NCBI RefSeq assembly: GCF_036924525.1
Contig: NZ_JAZHRU010000001.1
Coordinates: 4,121,001 to 4,185,000, forward strand
DNA length: 64,000 bases
Direction: 5' to 3'
Source of the DNA: Bradyrhizobium sp. AZCC 1719
Lineage (GTDB): Bacteria > Pseudomonadota > Alphaproteobacteria > Rhizobiales > Xanthobacteraceae
The notes under the pieces: model-generated
What the model was told of the DNA's origin: nothing
The model's input: only the letters and a program-made list of their open reading frames with translations
The model's database searches: none
Part shown: positions 20,370 to 28,480 of the stretch, piece after piece
How the letters are laid out: each line of letters begins with the position of its first letter
Position numbering within the stretch: the stretch's first letter is position 1
Translations under genes and position numbers: made by a program

Positions 20370-20876
20370 TCAGCCCTTGCGGAGGAACACATAGTCCGCC
20401 GAGTAGGGGACGCTTTCATACGATCCTGCCTTGTAGCAGGCGCCATTGGCCCTTCCACCCACCGTGTTGATCCGCTGCACTGTCGTCACCGGACTGAGAA
20501 CCCCGTTGCCGCGCCGCGAAGTCACGCCGAGCTTCAGCCAGGGGATGTCCATGGCGACTTGCCCCGGGGCGGTGCCGACGACCTGGCTGACCACCGCGCT
20601 GCCGTCGCTGTATTCCCAGGTCGGTCCGGCATAATGCCGGCCGACCGTCTTGCCGTCCAGGAAAAGCGTCGCGATCGGCTCGCGAAACACCCAGCCCAGT
20701 GTGCCATCGGCGCCGGTCTTGCATTCATAGACCTGCGCGCCTTCGGCATGCAGCGTGAGAACGGCGATTTCACCGGGAGCTGCAATAGCCTCGGGAAGCG
20801 ATTTTTGGGCGGTCGCATTGACGAGCGACCCGATCAGTAGGAAGGCGGCGAGCGCGATGCTCTTGGAGAACGACAC
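20370..20876 (-). CDS. DUF3455 domain exported protein
   Basis: The 168-residue protein has a signal peptide (SIALAAFLLIGSLVNATAQ) and then the DUF3455 pattern: a YECK.. core (GAQVYECKTGADGTLGWVFR), FLDGKTVGRHYAGPTWEYSD, DIPWLKLGVTSRRGNGVLSP and a final YSADYVFLRK. Such proteins are predicted to be periplasmic or secreted beta-rich proteins; some fungal relatives are surface or malate-related proteins. The biochemical role is unknown. Cysteines at CKTG and ACYK may pair. Confidence 0.8.
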   Translation of the reverse strand: MSFSKSIALAAFLLIGSLVNATAQKSLPEAIAAPGEIAVLTLHAEGAQVYECKTGADGTLGWVFREPIATLFLDGKTVGRHYAGPTWEYSDGSAVVSQVVGTAPGQVAMDIPWLKLGVTSRRGNGVLSPVTTVQRINTVGGRANGACYKAGSYESVPYSADYVFLRKG

Positions 20877-20903
20877 GGTGATGCTCCGTCGTTGATTTTT
20901 CTG

Positions 20904-21003
20904 TTATTGCGAGGCGGCGGGCCACACGAATGCGCGCCCGACGGCAGGCTCCGAGCAATCCACCGCGCCAAGCTTGGGCCGTGGATCGCTTCGTCGCTCT
21001 GCC
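20904..21003. repeat. Diverged intergenic repeat near the icd 3' end
   Basis: TTATTGCGAGGCGGCGG and the later GAGCAATCCACCGCGC/GTGGATCGCTTCGTCGCTC blocks recall the GTCATTGCGAG family at 2567 and 39491, with a different middle. The element fills most of the space between the two minus-strand genes. Confidence 0.4.
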
Positions 21004-21038
21004 CCTCGGTACGGATGTAGGGGAGTTGCGAAGGCGGC

Positions 21039-22253
21039 TTAGGCCGCCATCGCCTTCTCGAGATTGGCCGCAACCTTGTCGAGGAAACCAGTCGTGGACA
21101 GCCAGCGCTGGTCGGCGCCGACCAGGAGCGCGAGGTCCTTGGTCATGTAGCCTTCCTCGACGGTCGCAACGCAGACCTTTTCCAGCGTGTCGGCGAATTT
21201 TGCGAGCTGCGGGTTGTTGTCGAGCTTCGCGCGGTGGGCGAGGCCACGGGTCCAGGCGAAGATCGACGCGATCGAGTTGGTCGAGGTCTCCTTGCCCTTC
21301 TGATGCTCGCGGTAGTGCCGGGTCACCGTGCCGTGCGCGGCTTCGGCTTCCACCGTCTTGCCGTCGGGCGTCAGCAGCACCGAGGTCATCAGGCCGAGCG
21401 AGCCGTAGCCCTGCGCGACCGTATCCGACTGCACGTCGCCATCGTAGTTTTTGCAGGCCCAGACGTAGCCGCCGGACCACTTCAGGGCGGAGGCAACCAT
21501 GTCGTCGATCAGGCGGTGTTCGTAGGTGAGCCGCTTGGCCTCGAACTCCTTCTTGAACTCGCGGTCGTAGATGTCCTGGAAGATGTCCTTGAAGCGGCCG
21601 TCATAGACTTTGAGGATGGTGTTCTTGGTCGAGAGATAGACCGGGTAGTTCCGCATCAGACCGTAATTGAAAGAGGCGCGGGCGAAGTCGATGATGGAGT
21701 CATCGAGGTTGTACATCTGCATCGCGACGCCGGAGCCCGGGGTCTTGAACACTTCCCTCTCGATGACGGTGCCGTCCTCGCCGACGAATTTCAGCGTCAG
21801 GGTGCCCTTGCCGGGGAACTTGATGTCGGTGGCGCGGTACTGGTCGCCATAGGCGTGGCGGCCGATGATGATCGGCTTGCTCCAGCCGGGAACCAGGCGC
21901 GGCACGTTCTTGCAGATGATCGGCTCGCGGAAGATTACGCCGCCGAGGATGTTGCGGATGGTGCCGTTCGGCGACTTCCACATCTCCTTCAGGCCGAATT
22001 CCTTCACCCGGGCTTCATCAGGGGTGATGGTGGCGCATTTGACGCCGACGCCGACCTTCTTGATGGCATTGGCGGCATCGATCGTGACCTGGTCGTTGGT
22101 CTGGTCGCGGTACTCCATTCCGAGGTCAAAATAGAGCAGTTCGACATCGAGGAACGGGGTGATCAGCTTGTCCTTGATGTACTGCCAGATGATCCGGGTC
22201 ATCTCGTCGCCATCGAGTTCGACGACGGGGTTGGTCACCTTGATTTTTGCCAT
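21039..22253 (-). CDS. icd: NADP-dependent isocitrate dehydrogenase
   Basis: The 404-residue protein is the eukaryote-type homodimeric NADP-IDH usual in rhizobia, converting isocitrate to 2-oxoglutarate in the TCA cycle. Typical blocks are [72 protein letters not shown] and [17 protein letters not shown]. The length is standard and all substrate residues seem present. It is transcribed alone; the gene downstream (DUF3455) is on the same strand 163 bases away. Confidence 0.97.
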   Translation of the reverse strand: MAKIKVTNPVVELDGDEMTRIIWQYIKDKLITPFLDVELLYFDLGMEYRDQTNDQVTIDAANAIKKVGVGVKCATITPDEARVKEFGLKEMWKSPNGTIRNILGGVIFREPIICKNVPRLVPGWSKPIIIGRHAYGDQYRATDIKFPGKGTLTLKFVGEDGTVIEREVFKTPGSGVAMQMYNLDDSIIDFARASFNYGLMRNYPVYLSTKNTILKVYDGRFKDIFQDIYDREFKKEFEAKRLTYEHRLIDDMVASALKWSGGYVWACKNYDGDVQSDTVAQGYGSLGLMTSVLLTPDGKTVEAEAAHGTVTRHYREHQKGKETSTNSIASIFAWTRGLAHRAKLDNNPQLAKFADTLEKVCVATVEEGYMTKDLALLVGADQRWLSTTGFLDKVAANLEKAMAA

Positions 22254-22379
22254 GATGGAGGGGGCCTTCTTTGGAAAACCGCGCGTTTCGGGCGGGTGGA
22301 GTGATTATAGGCGGCCTATAGCACTGCAAACCGGCCGGCGAAAGCCAAGCCGTTATGCACTTTCAGCCCATCCTTTAGA

Positions 22380-22651
22380 TTAGGTTGCGGCTTGCGTCGC
22401 CGTCCCCGCCACCACGTACCGGGTACTGAACAGGCCGCAGATCAGGGCGCCCGGCGGCTGGAGTCGGTCCGCCGCCAGGTAAAGGTCGCGATCACGGCGC
22501 AGATGCCGAGCAACGGCACGAACTGGATGGCGACGATGGTCGACAGCGGCACAAAGCCGGGATCAGGCAGCGGGTTGAACAGCTTTCCCGTTAACCACAG
22601 CGTGCCGTATTGTAGCACCACCAGCACGATCCGAAAGCAGAACGCCCGCAA
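22380..22651 (-). pseudogene. Small membrane protein gene with an apparent frameshift
   Basis: The 5' part encodes a clear two-helix membrane protein: AFCFRIVLVVLQYGTLWLTG, a PLPDPGF loop, then STIVAIQFVPLLGICAVIAT and WRRT. That frame ends prematurely at about 22442 in DSSRRAP. One base over, the reading continues PGALICGLFSTRYVVAGTAT and stops at 22380, which would complete a third hydrophobic segment. A single-base deletion near 22452 explains this. The apparent start is TTG 22651, 20 bases after the preceding gene's stop. It may be a real lesion or a sequencing indel. Confidence 0.55.
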
Positions 22652-22672
22652 GGCGGCGGATAAGGCCGCCAG

Positions 22673-23029
22673 CTAGAACTTCTCGATCTTAATCTGGCCG
22701 CTGGAAAACCGCGCCACAAGATTGCGGCAATGGGGTTCGCCGCGCCGTCGAGCCCAAGCCTCCATGCGGTCGATCTCAGGCCGAAGGGCGTCCAAGGCCG
22801 CTGCTTGCCAGTGCGCTCTCATCCCGCCAAATGGCAGAGCTTCGGTTTCAGAAACAACGCCGACGAAGGGCAGGAAATCCGCGTCCCCTTCATCGAGCTT
22901 TGACGTCCACCAGGCCGCAACAATTTTTCGCGCACCTTCGATGTACGTAAGCCTTCCCGCCAACACGTCTTGCGCGGCGTCAAAGATCGCATTCCGGGCT
23001 TTCAGGATCTCGGATTCATTCCAGCTCAT
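22673..23029 (-). CDS. Hypothetical soluble protein (118 aa)
   Basis: The product starts MSWNESEILKARNAIFDAAQ, continues through a RKIVAAWWTSKLDEGDADFL block and FVGVVSETEALPFG, and ends in a basic helix with RRRGEPHCRNL. The pattern (helical start, DxDFLPFVGVxSETExLP core) resembles DUF2489-like proteins by eye. No catalytic motif is obvious. It is followed closely by the frameshifted membrane protein gene, and the two may have formed an operon. Confidence 0.6.
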   Translation of the reverse strand: MSWNESEILKARNAIFDAAQDVLAGRLTYIEGARKIVAAWWTSKLDEGDADFLPFVGVVSETEALPFGGMRAHWQAAALDALRPEIDRMEAWARRRGEPHCRNLVARFSSGQIKIEKF

Positions 23030-23257
23030 CCACCACGTATCCTAACCGGCCTCTAGTCCGCATTTCGATGGGGTTCCCATCGATTGTTCCTCACTGCAAG
23101 GCGACAGCGCCTTGAAGTTTGACCAAGGTTCAAACAGGGGTACTAACCCCATATTTTGCTTGAGAAATTATCCCAGTCAGGCAATCGAAGGCAGCCTGCG
23201 AAGGTTTGTCGAATCCTCCTGATCCTTCAGGAGCTGAATCAGAAAGTGAAGTCGAAA

Positions 23258-24469
23258 ATGTCCGGCTCGGGCACCGATAAAACCAAGTCTGGTTGGGACT
23301 TAGCTGGACCTGTTGTGATCCTCGTCGAGCCGCAGCTCGGCGAGAATATAGGCATGGCCGCGCGGGCGATGGGCAATTTTGCGCTGTCGCGCCTGCGGAT
23401 CGTCAATCCGCGCGACGGCTGGCCGAACATCGCGGCGCAACGGGCCGCTGCCGGCGCGGACCAGATTTTGGAACAGGCGCAGTTGTTCGACACGGTGGAG
23501 CAGGCGGTTGCTGATCTCACACTGCTGTTTGCGACCACCGCCCGCGCGCATGACCAGGCCAAGCCGGTGGTCGCGCCGGCGCAAGCGGCGGCCGAGATCG
23601 TGGCTCATGTCGGAAGTGGCGGCGGGGCCGGTATCCTGTTCGGCCGCGAGCGGTACGGCCTGCAGAACGAGGAGGTGGCGCTTGCCAACCGGATCATCAC
23701 CTTTCCGGTCAACCCCGGCTTCGCCTCGCTCAATCTGGCGCAGGCGGTGCTGCTGATCGGCTACGAGTGGTTCAAACTGTCGACCGGCGGCGCCCTGCCG
23801 TTCGCGATGCCGGAACGCTCCGAGCCGGCCTCGCAGCACCAGATGCAGGCCTTCTTCGACAATCTGGTTCGGGAACTCGACAAGGTCGAATTCCTCCGCC
23901 CGCGCGAGAAGCGCGAAACCATGCTGGTGAACCTGCGCAATATCTTCACCCGGATGGACCCGACCAAGCAGGACATGCACACCCTGCACGGCGTGGTGAT
24001 GGCGATCGCCGAGGGACGCAAGGGCCCGGCCAAGGGCGGCGTGCTCGACGGCGAACAGGCGACAAGGCTGCGGGCGCTGCTGGCCGAGCACGGGCAGGGG
24101 CCGGCGGTGCCTGGCGACAGCTCTACCGTGCGCGGCCTGGCACGGCTGCTTCGCCGCAACCCGACTGATGCCGAGCGCATCCTTTGGCAGGCGCTGACGC
24201 GCGACCGCCGCTTCGCCGGCCAGTTCAAGCGCCAGACCCCGGTCGGGCGCCACATCCCCGATTTCGTCTCCTTCGTGCATCGCCTGGCGATCGAACTGGT
24301 CAACCCGAACGAGACGGAAACAATTGTCGCCGACCGCGCCGGGCGGAAGGCGTGGCTGGAGGCACGGGATTACCGCGTGATCGAGATGCGGGTTGCCGAT
24401 GTCGAGCGGGATCTGGCGACCGAGCTGGAGCAGCTGGAGAAAGCCGTAGGGTGGGCAAAGGCGCGTTAG
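23258..24469 (+). CDS. TrmJ-like SPOUT RNA methyltransferase fused to a DUF559 domain
   Basis: The 403-residue protein has a SPOUT methyltransferase domain at about residues 17-180 (VVILVEPQLGENIGMAARAM, LFGRERYGLQNEEVALANRI, FASLNLAQAVLL), as in TrmJ enzymes that 2'-O-methylate tRNA position 32. A typical helical C-terminal part follows (FLRPREKRETMLVNLRNIF). Beyond residue 290 there is an extra domain: ARLLRRNPTDAERILWQALT, RFAGQFKRQTPVGRHIPDFV, then IELVNPNE and a RKAWLEARDYRVIEMR end. That is DUF559/Vsr-like endonuclease fold, with the usual VELDGxQH core changed to IELVNPNE. The last eight codons and stop come from a palindromic repeat. The start ATG 23258 removes an atypical 34-residue extension. 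Confidence 0.85.
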   Translation: MSGSGTDKTKSGWDLAGPVVILVEPQLGENIGMAARAMGNFALSRLRIVNPRDGWPNIAAQRAAAGADQILEQAQLFDTVEQAVADLTLLFATTARAHDQAKPVVAPAQAAAEIVAHVGSGGGAGILFGRERYGLQNEEVALANRIITFPVNPGFASLNLAQAVLLIGYEWFKLSTGGALPFAMPERSEPASQHQMQAFFDNLVRELDKVEFLRPREKRETMLVNLRNIFTRMDPTKQDMHTLHGVVMAIAEGRKGPAKGGVLDGEQATRLRALLAEHGQGPAVPGDSSTVRGLARLLRRNPTDAERILWQALTRDRRFAGQFKRQTPVGRHIPDFVSFVHRLAIELVNPNETETIVADRAGRKAWLEARDYRVIEMRVADVERDLATELEQLEKAVGWAKAR

Positions 24470-24573
24470 CGCCGTGCCCACCATTTGTCGGCATCGTTGT
24501 CTTGAATGGTGGGCACGCTTCCGCCTTCGCTTATGGAAGCTACGGCGGACGTGGCCGCTTTGCCCACCCTACG
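24446..24573. repeat. GTAGGGTGGGC-family palindromic repeat overlapping a gene end
   Basis: Ends GTAGGGTGGGCAAAGG and CTTTGCCCACCCTAC are inverted copies, with CGTGCCCACCATT and AATGGTGGGCACG inside. The repeat begins 24 bases before the TrmJ-DUF559 stop, so it supplies that protein's final residues (VGWAKAR). A sister copy lies at 3415-3509. Confidence 0.8.
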
Positions 24574-24676
24574 GGTCGCTGTCCCTTGGGGCACAAACGG
24601 AGTAAGCTCGCAGCGCCCGACCAAGGAGAGGTTCAAGCGGCCGCAGTCCAATCGATAACGCAACGGGAGGTGTGCG

Positions 24677-25309
24677 ATGGCTACATCTGACTGGCGTCTC
24701 GAAGGCGAATGGATGAAGAACTGCAATTGCGCGTTTGGCTGTCCGTGCGATTTCAACGCGCGGCCGACCGAGGGCTATTGCAAGGGCCTGGTCGGCATGA
24801 GGATCACCCAGGGACATTTCGAGGGCACTAAGCTCGATGGGCTGGTTTTTGCGGCCACCGTCGATTTTCCTGGCGCACTGCATGAGGGCAATGGCCAGTT
24901 GCAGCCGATCATCGACGAGCGCGCCACGGCGGAACAACGCGAGGCGCTGTTCAACATCATGTCCGGCAAGCATTCCGCTGAAGGTACGCTGTTTCATATC
25001 TTCAGCCTGATCGTGACGAAGATCCACGACCCGGTGTTTGCGCCGTTCGAGTTCTCATTCGACAAGGATGGACGCGTTGCGCGCATGGTGGCCAAGGGCG
25101 TGCTGGAGACCGAGGTCGAGCCGATCAAGAATCCGGTGACGGGAGAGCCTCATCGCATTCAGGTCGTGATGCCCGAGGGCTTCGAACACCGCGCTGCCGA
25201 AATTGCCTCGGCCAACATCCGCTCGACCGGTGCGATCAAGTTCGACACCAAGGGCTCGCATAGCTCGCTGGCGAATGTCGTCCAGACGCCGGAGGGCGTA
25301 GCGGCCTGA
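24677..25309 (+). CDS. DUF1326 family protein
   Basis: The 210-residue protein opens with the cysteine-rich signature of DUF1326: WMKNCNCAFGCPCDFNARPT. It continues through the GHFEGTKLDGLVFA and PGALHEGNGQLQPIID blocks and the C-terminal GSHSSLANVVQTPEG. The four close cysteines suggest metal or thiol chemistry; function is unknown. GGGAGGTGTGCG precedes the ATG. A DUF2182 membrane protein gene follows after 53 bases, and these two families very often travel together. Confidence 0.88.
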   Translation: MATSDWRLEGEWMKNCNCAFGCPCDFNARPTEGYCKGLVGMRITQGHFEGTKLDGLVFAATVDFPGALHEGNGQLQPIIDERATAEQREALFNIMSGKHSAEGTLFHIFSLIVTKIHDPVFAPFEFSFDKDGRVARMVAKGVLETEVEPIKNPVTGEPHRIQVVMPEGFEHRAAEIASANIRSTGAIKFDTKGSHSSLANVVQTPEGVAA

Positions 25310-25362
25310 TTCTGCATGGAGACGGCATTTCGACGTGCCGGCTCAGTGGCGGAGGTTAGTCC

Positions 25363-26172
25363 ATGTCCGGGACCTCTGCGCTTGAACAGACCTTGCGCCA
25401 CGATCGCCTGATCGTGGCGTTCAGCATGGCTTCAGTGGTCGCGTTTGCCTGGGGCTATCTGGCCGCCGGCGCCGGCATCGACATGAGCATGGCCGATATG
25501 CCCATGGACCCCGAGCCATGGTCGCCCTCGCAGGCCGCGCTGATGTTTGCGATGTGGTGGGTGATGATGATCGCGATGATGGTGCCGAGCGCCGCGCCAA
25601 TGGTGCTGCTGTTTACGGCAATCAAGCGCAGGCAGGAGACCGAAAATCCCGTCTTCACGAGCTGGCTCTTTCTCGCCGGCTATCTCCTGATATGGGCCGG
25701 CTTTAGCCTCGCCGCGGTCGCGGTGCAGTGGGCATTGGATCAGGCCGGGCTGCTGTCCGGCATGATGGCGAGCACCAGCAGCATGCTCGCCGGGACCATC
25801 CTGCTTGCCGCCGGGCTCTACCAGCTCACGCCGGTCAAGCGCGCCTGCCTGCGCTACTGCCAGAATCCGGTATTCTTCCTCAGCCGCTTTTGGCAACCGG
25901 GCGCCATGGGCGCGTTGCGCATGGGCTTTCGGCACGGCAGCTACTGTGTCGGCTGTTGCTGGTTTTTGATGGCGCTGCTGTTCGTTGCCGGCGTGATGAA
26001 CCTGGTGTGGATCGCGGCGGTCGCGATCTATGTCGCCTTCGAGAAGCTGCTCGCCCGCAGCCCGTGGCTCAGCCGCGCCGCAGGCGTGGGCCTGATCCTG
26101 GCCGGCGGGGTGGTGCTGGCGCGCGGTCTGATCGTCACGGCGCCCGCGTCGCTCTGGGGCGTGTACTCATAA
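25363..26172 (+). CDS. DUF2182 integral membrane protein
   Basis: The 269-residue protein has about six to seven membrane helices. The characteristic blocks are methionine-rich: MSMADMPMDPEPWSPSQAAL, FAMWWVMMIAMMVPSAAPMV, YQLTPVKRACLRYCQNP, and MGFRHGSYCVGCCWFLMALL. DUF2182 proteins are predicted metal-related membrane proteins and often pair with DUF1326, as here. Met/His/Cys-rich loops could bind copper or another soft metal, but this is inference. GGAGGTTAGTCC precedes the ATG. No regulator is adjacent. Confidence 0.88.
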   Translation: MSGTSALEQTLRHDRLIVAFSMASVVAFAWGYLAAGAGIDMSMADMPMDPEPWSPSQAALMFAMWWVMMIAMMVPSAAPMVLLFTAIKRRQETENPVFTSWLFLAGYLLIWAGFSLAAVAVQWALDQAGLLSGMMASTSSMLAGTILLAAGLYQLTPVKRACLRYCQNPVFFLSRFWQPGAMGALRMGFRHGSYCVGCCWFLMALLFVAGVMNLVWIAAVAIYVAFEKLLARSPWLSRAAGVGLILAGGVVLARGLIVTAPASLWGVYS

Positions 26173-26281
26173 AATCAAGACGCCAATGGACTTGGCGATG
26201 TCGCTTTACCATCGGTAAGCGGACAGCCAAGGCTGGCCTTCAGCAGTGCTTGTGCCAGCAGCGGACATAGCAGCCGACTAT

Positions 26282-26767
26282 TCAGCCATAGGCATTCAAA
26301 AGGATTTTCTGCATCTCAAAATTATTGACCGGGCATCCGCACTCTGTTCCCTGATACTGCCGCACTTCGGTCCATCCGCGTCGTGCGTAGAAGGCTCGCG
26401 CTCGTGAGTTAAAGCTGCGTACTTCCAACCGTGCGACCGGGGACGTGCGTGCGATCTGCTCCTCGGCTTTGGTGAGCAGTTTTGATCCTACGCCACTATT
26501 CCAATGGCTCGGATCGACATGCAGGGCTTCGATGAAGTCGTGGTTCATCTGGACCATACCTAAAAGCACGTTCTCGCACGTTGCAACTGTGAAGTTGCGC
26601 CATTCATTTTCGGCGTGGTGGCGTGCAGGGTCAACAGCAGCAAAGGCTTGCACCGCCTCGAACGGCAGCTCAGGAGCCCACGTGACAAGCCAAGAGCGTC
26701 TCAAAAGACGGGCGAGCGCAGGCACATCCCGCTCTTCTGCAAGTCGAATGGTGATCTTGGATGCCAT
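26282..26767 (-). CDS. GNAT family N-acetyltransferase
   Basis: The 161-residue protein has the GNAT fold order: ITIRLAEERDVPALARLLRR at the start, a MVQMNHDFIEALHVDPSHWN beta region, the acetyl-CoA loop NSGVGSKLLTKAEEQI (Q/RxxGxG/A variant), and the closing RAFYARRGWTEVRQYQG. It should transfer an acetyl group from acetyl-CoA to an unknown amine. ATG 26767 is preferred to an upstream TTG two codons earlier. It converges with the DUF2182 gene. Confidence 0.85.
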   Translation of the reverse strand: MASKITIRLAEERDVPALARLLRRSWLVTWAPELPFEAVQAFAAVDPARHHAENEWRNFTVATCENVLLGMVQMNHDFIEALHVDPSHWNSGVGSKLLTKAEEQIARTSPVARLEVRSFNSRARAFYARRGWTEVRQYQGTECGCPVNNFEMQKILLNAYG

Positions 26768-26939
26768 CTGCAACTCGTGTTTATCCGCTTATAACATGCC
26801 TCTGTAAAAAGTAGGGTGAGGCGCTGACGGAGGCTTGTCTGCCTCGGGTCATAAGTGGACAATTTCAGAACCGGTCGGCAGGTCGCAAAGGGCCATGAAC
26901 GACTTTTGTACGCCCCATGGATCATGTTATCAATTTTGA

Positions 26940-27467
26940 ATGGATAAGAGCTTTAGAATAAGACGAGCTTCTCAAGATGATGCCGGTGAAGTCGCCCGGA
27001 TTCATATCGAAGCCACTCGCGCAGCCTACCGTGATATCTATACAGTCGAGTACCTCAACGGCCTTTCGGTTGAAGACCGTGCTTACCGCTGGGTTGAAAA
27101 GGATAAGGGTCATCTGGCGATTGGCCGCCCGTTCGGTGTGTTCGTGGCATTTGACAACGAAGTGATGATTGGTTTTGCGGACGTCGGACCAACTAATGAG
27201 AATGGTGTCGCGGAACTTTACGCGATTTACCTGGATCCCGATTATATTGGGAAAGGCGCAGGCAAGGCTCTCTTGGAGGCGTGCGCTGACTACGCTGCCA
27301 GCAATGGCTTTAAAGCCATGACCGCAACCGTATTAAGCAGAAATTCTCTGGCACGCGCATTTTATGAGCGCTCAGGTGCGCGAGCGGTAACAGAGACCGA
27401 AAGATTGATAGAAACAGGCGGGACCAAGGAAACGGTCATTTCTTATCTTTGGGCAAATTTGCGCTGA
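26940..27467 (+). CDS. GNAT family N-acetyltransferase, AT-rich
   Basis: The 175-residue protein shows a full GNAT domain: FRIRRASQDDAGEVARIHIE, AELYAIYLDPDYIGKGAGKA containing the acetyl-CoA loop GKGAGKALL, and SLARAFYERSGARAV near the end. The substrate is unknown. Its codon use is clearly richer in A/T than the neighbouring genes, which suggests recent transfer. It lies back to back with another GNAT gene on the minus strand; their sequences are only distantly similar. Confidence 0.85.
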   Translation: MDKSFRIRRASQDDAGEVARIHIEATRAAYRDIYTVEYLNGLSVEDRAYRWVEKDKGHLAIGRPFGVFVAFDNEVMIGFADVGPTNENGVAELYAIYLDPDYIGKGAGKALLEACADYAASNGFKAMTATVLSRNSLARAFYERSGARAVTETERLIETGGTKETVISYLWANLR

Positions 27468-27597
27468 TGGACAGGCCGACCGAAGCCCATTCCAACTAAC
27501 CGTTCGGTGCGCAACTTCTGCTTCGGGTCACAAAAGGCGCAATTCTGGCGTGACCAACGCGGACATCTTTGGTTTTACGAGTAGCGCCCTAGCCGCC

Positions 27598-28257
27598 TCA
27601 GACGGCGACAAGCTCCGCTGGGTTACCGGCGCGTTTCGGTTTCCTCACCTTCGACGACCCGAACAGATTTCCCGCGGCAAGCCCCGCGGTATCCGCGACG
27701 CCGGGATCGCGCGTGACCATGGCGGCGACGATGGCGCCGTCTATTAACAGCGCGAGTTGATGGGCGAGCACCTGCGGCTCGGCCGCGCCCATTTCACTTG
27801 CGAGCTTTTCGATGTGCGCCAGCACCACCTTCTTGTGGCGCAGCGCGATGTTGCGGAACTGCTTGGCGTCCTTGTCGTGCTCGGCCACCGCATTGATGAA
27901 CGGGCAGCCGTAGAAGCGCTCTTCGGCGAACCAGCGCTTCAGCGCCGGAAAGATCCGCTTCAGCTTCGCCTGCGCATCGCCGCCGCCGTCCTCCATCGCG
28001 CCGATGAACCATTCGCGCCAGGCCTTGCCTTCGCTTTCCAGCACGGCGTTGACGAGGTTGGTTTTCGATCCGAACAATTTGTAGAGCGTGGTTTTGGCGG
28101 TGCCTGCCTCGTCGATGATCGCGTCGATGCCGGTGGCGTTGATACCGTTCTTGCAGAACAGATGCGTCGCCGCGCTTAGCAGGCGGCCGCGCGCGGACTC
28201 CTCGTCGCCTGCGGCCGACGCCGCGACAGCTTTCCGCTTGGAAACTGATTTGCCCAT
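27598..28257 (-). CDS. TetR/AcrR family transcriptional regulator
   Basis: The 219-residue protein has a basic N-terminal extension, then the TetR helix-turn-helix: RGRLLSAATHLFCKNGINAT followed by GIDAIIDEAGTAKTTLYKLF. The C-terminal ligand domain includes RFYGCPFINAVAEHDKDAKQ, a block common to regulators of small-molecule and thiol-stress genes. It diverges from the OsmC/dehydrogenase/rhodanese unit across about 220 bases, so it probably controls that unit and itself. The ligand cannot be inferred. Confidence 0.88.
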   Translation of the reverse strand: MGKSVSKRKAVAASAAGDEESARGRLLSAATHLFCKNGINATGIDAIIDEAGTAKTTLYKLFGSKTNLVNAVLESEGKAWREWFIGAMEDGGGDAQAKLKRIFPALKRWFAEERFYGCPFINAVAEHDKDAKQFRNIALRHKKVVLAHIEKLASEMGAAEPQVLAHQLALLIDGAIVAAMVTRDPGVADTAGLAAGNLFGSSKVRKPKRAGNPAELVAV

Positions 28258-28480
28258 GCGCCGCAGTTAATCGGAGCGCGGCGCAATCATCAAGCCGCAT
28301 CTTTGCGCCGAAAATAATCGCAAGCACGCGGCAATTGCTTCGCGCCTGAGCAGCACGGCGCTGACCAATTTGCGGGCAGGCGCACTAAGCGACGAGAGAC
28401 GTTCGGCTTTTGATTTCGACCTGATCTGGCACGCTTCATGCAGGAAACAGAACGTTCGGTATCCTACCCAAGGGAGAGAA
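28258..28480. promoter_or_regulatory. Divergent promoter region, TetR gene and OsmC operon
   Basis: The 223 bases between the divergent TetR and OsmC genes contain no gene. An A/T-richer segment at about 28305-28335 (GAAAATAATCGCAAG) and another near 28400-28440 are the likely promoter areas. I see no perfect long palindrome that would mark the TetR operator. Confidence 0.4.

Noticed and set aside
23085..23160. Sequence CAAGGTTCAAACAGGGGTAC as a possible tRNA T-arm
   Set aside because: No matching acceptor, D-arm or anticodon stem can be folded around it; there is no tRNA in the window that I can support.
26810..27550. CTCGGGTCATAAG and CTTCGGGTCACAAAAGG as ends of a mobile element around the GNAT gene
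   Set aside because: The two sequences are similar but short and in the same orientation; no transposase or target-site duplication is visible.
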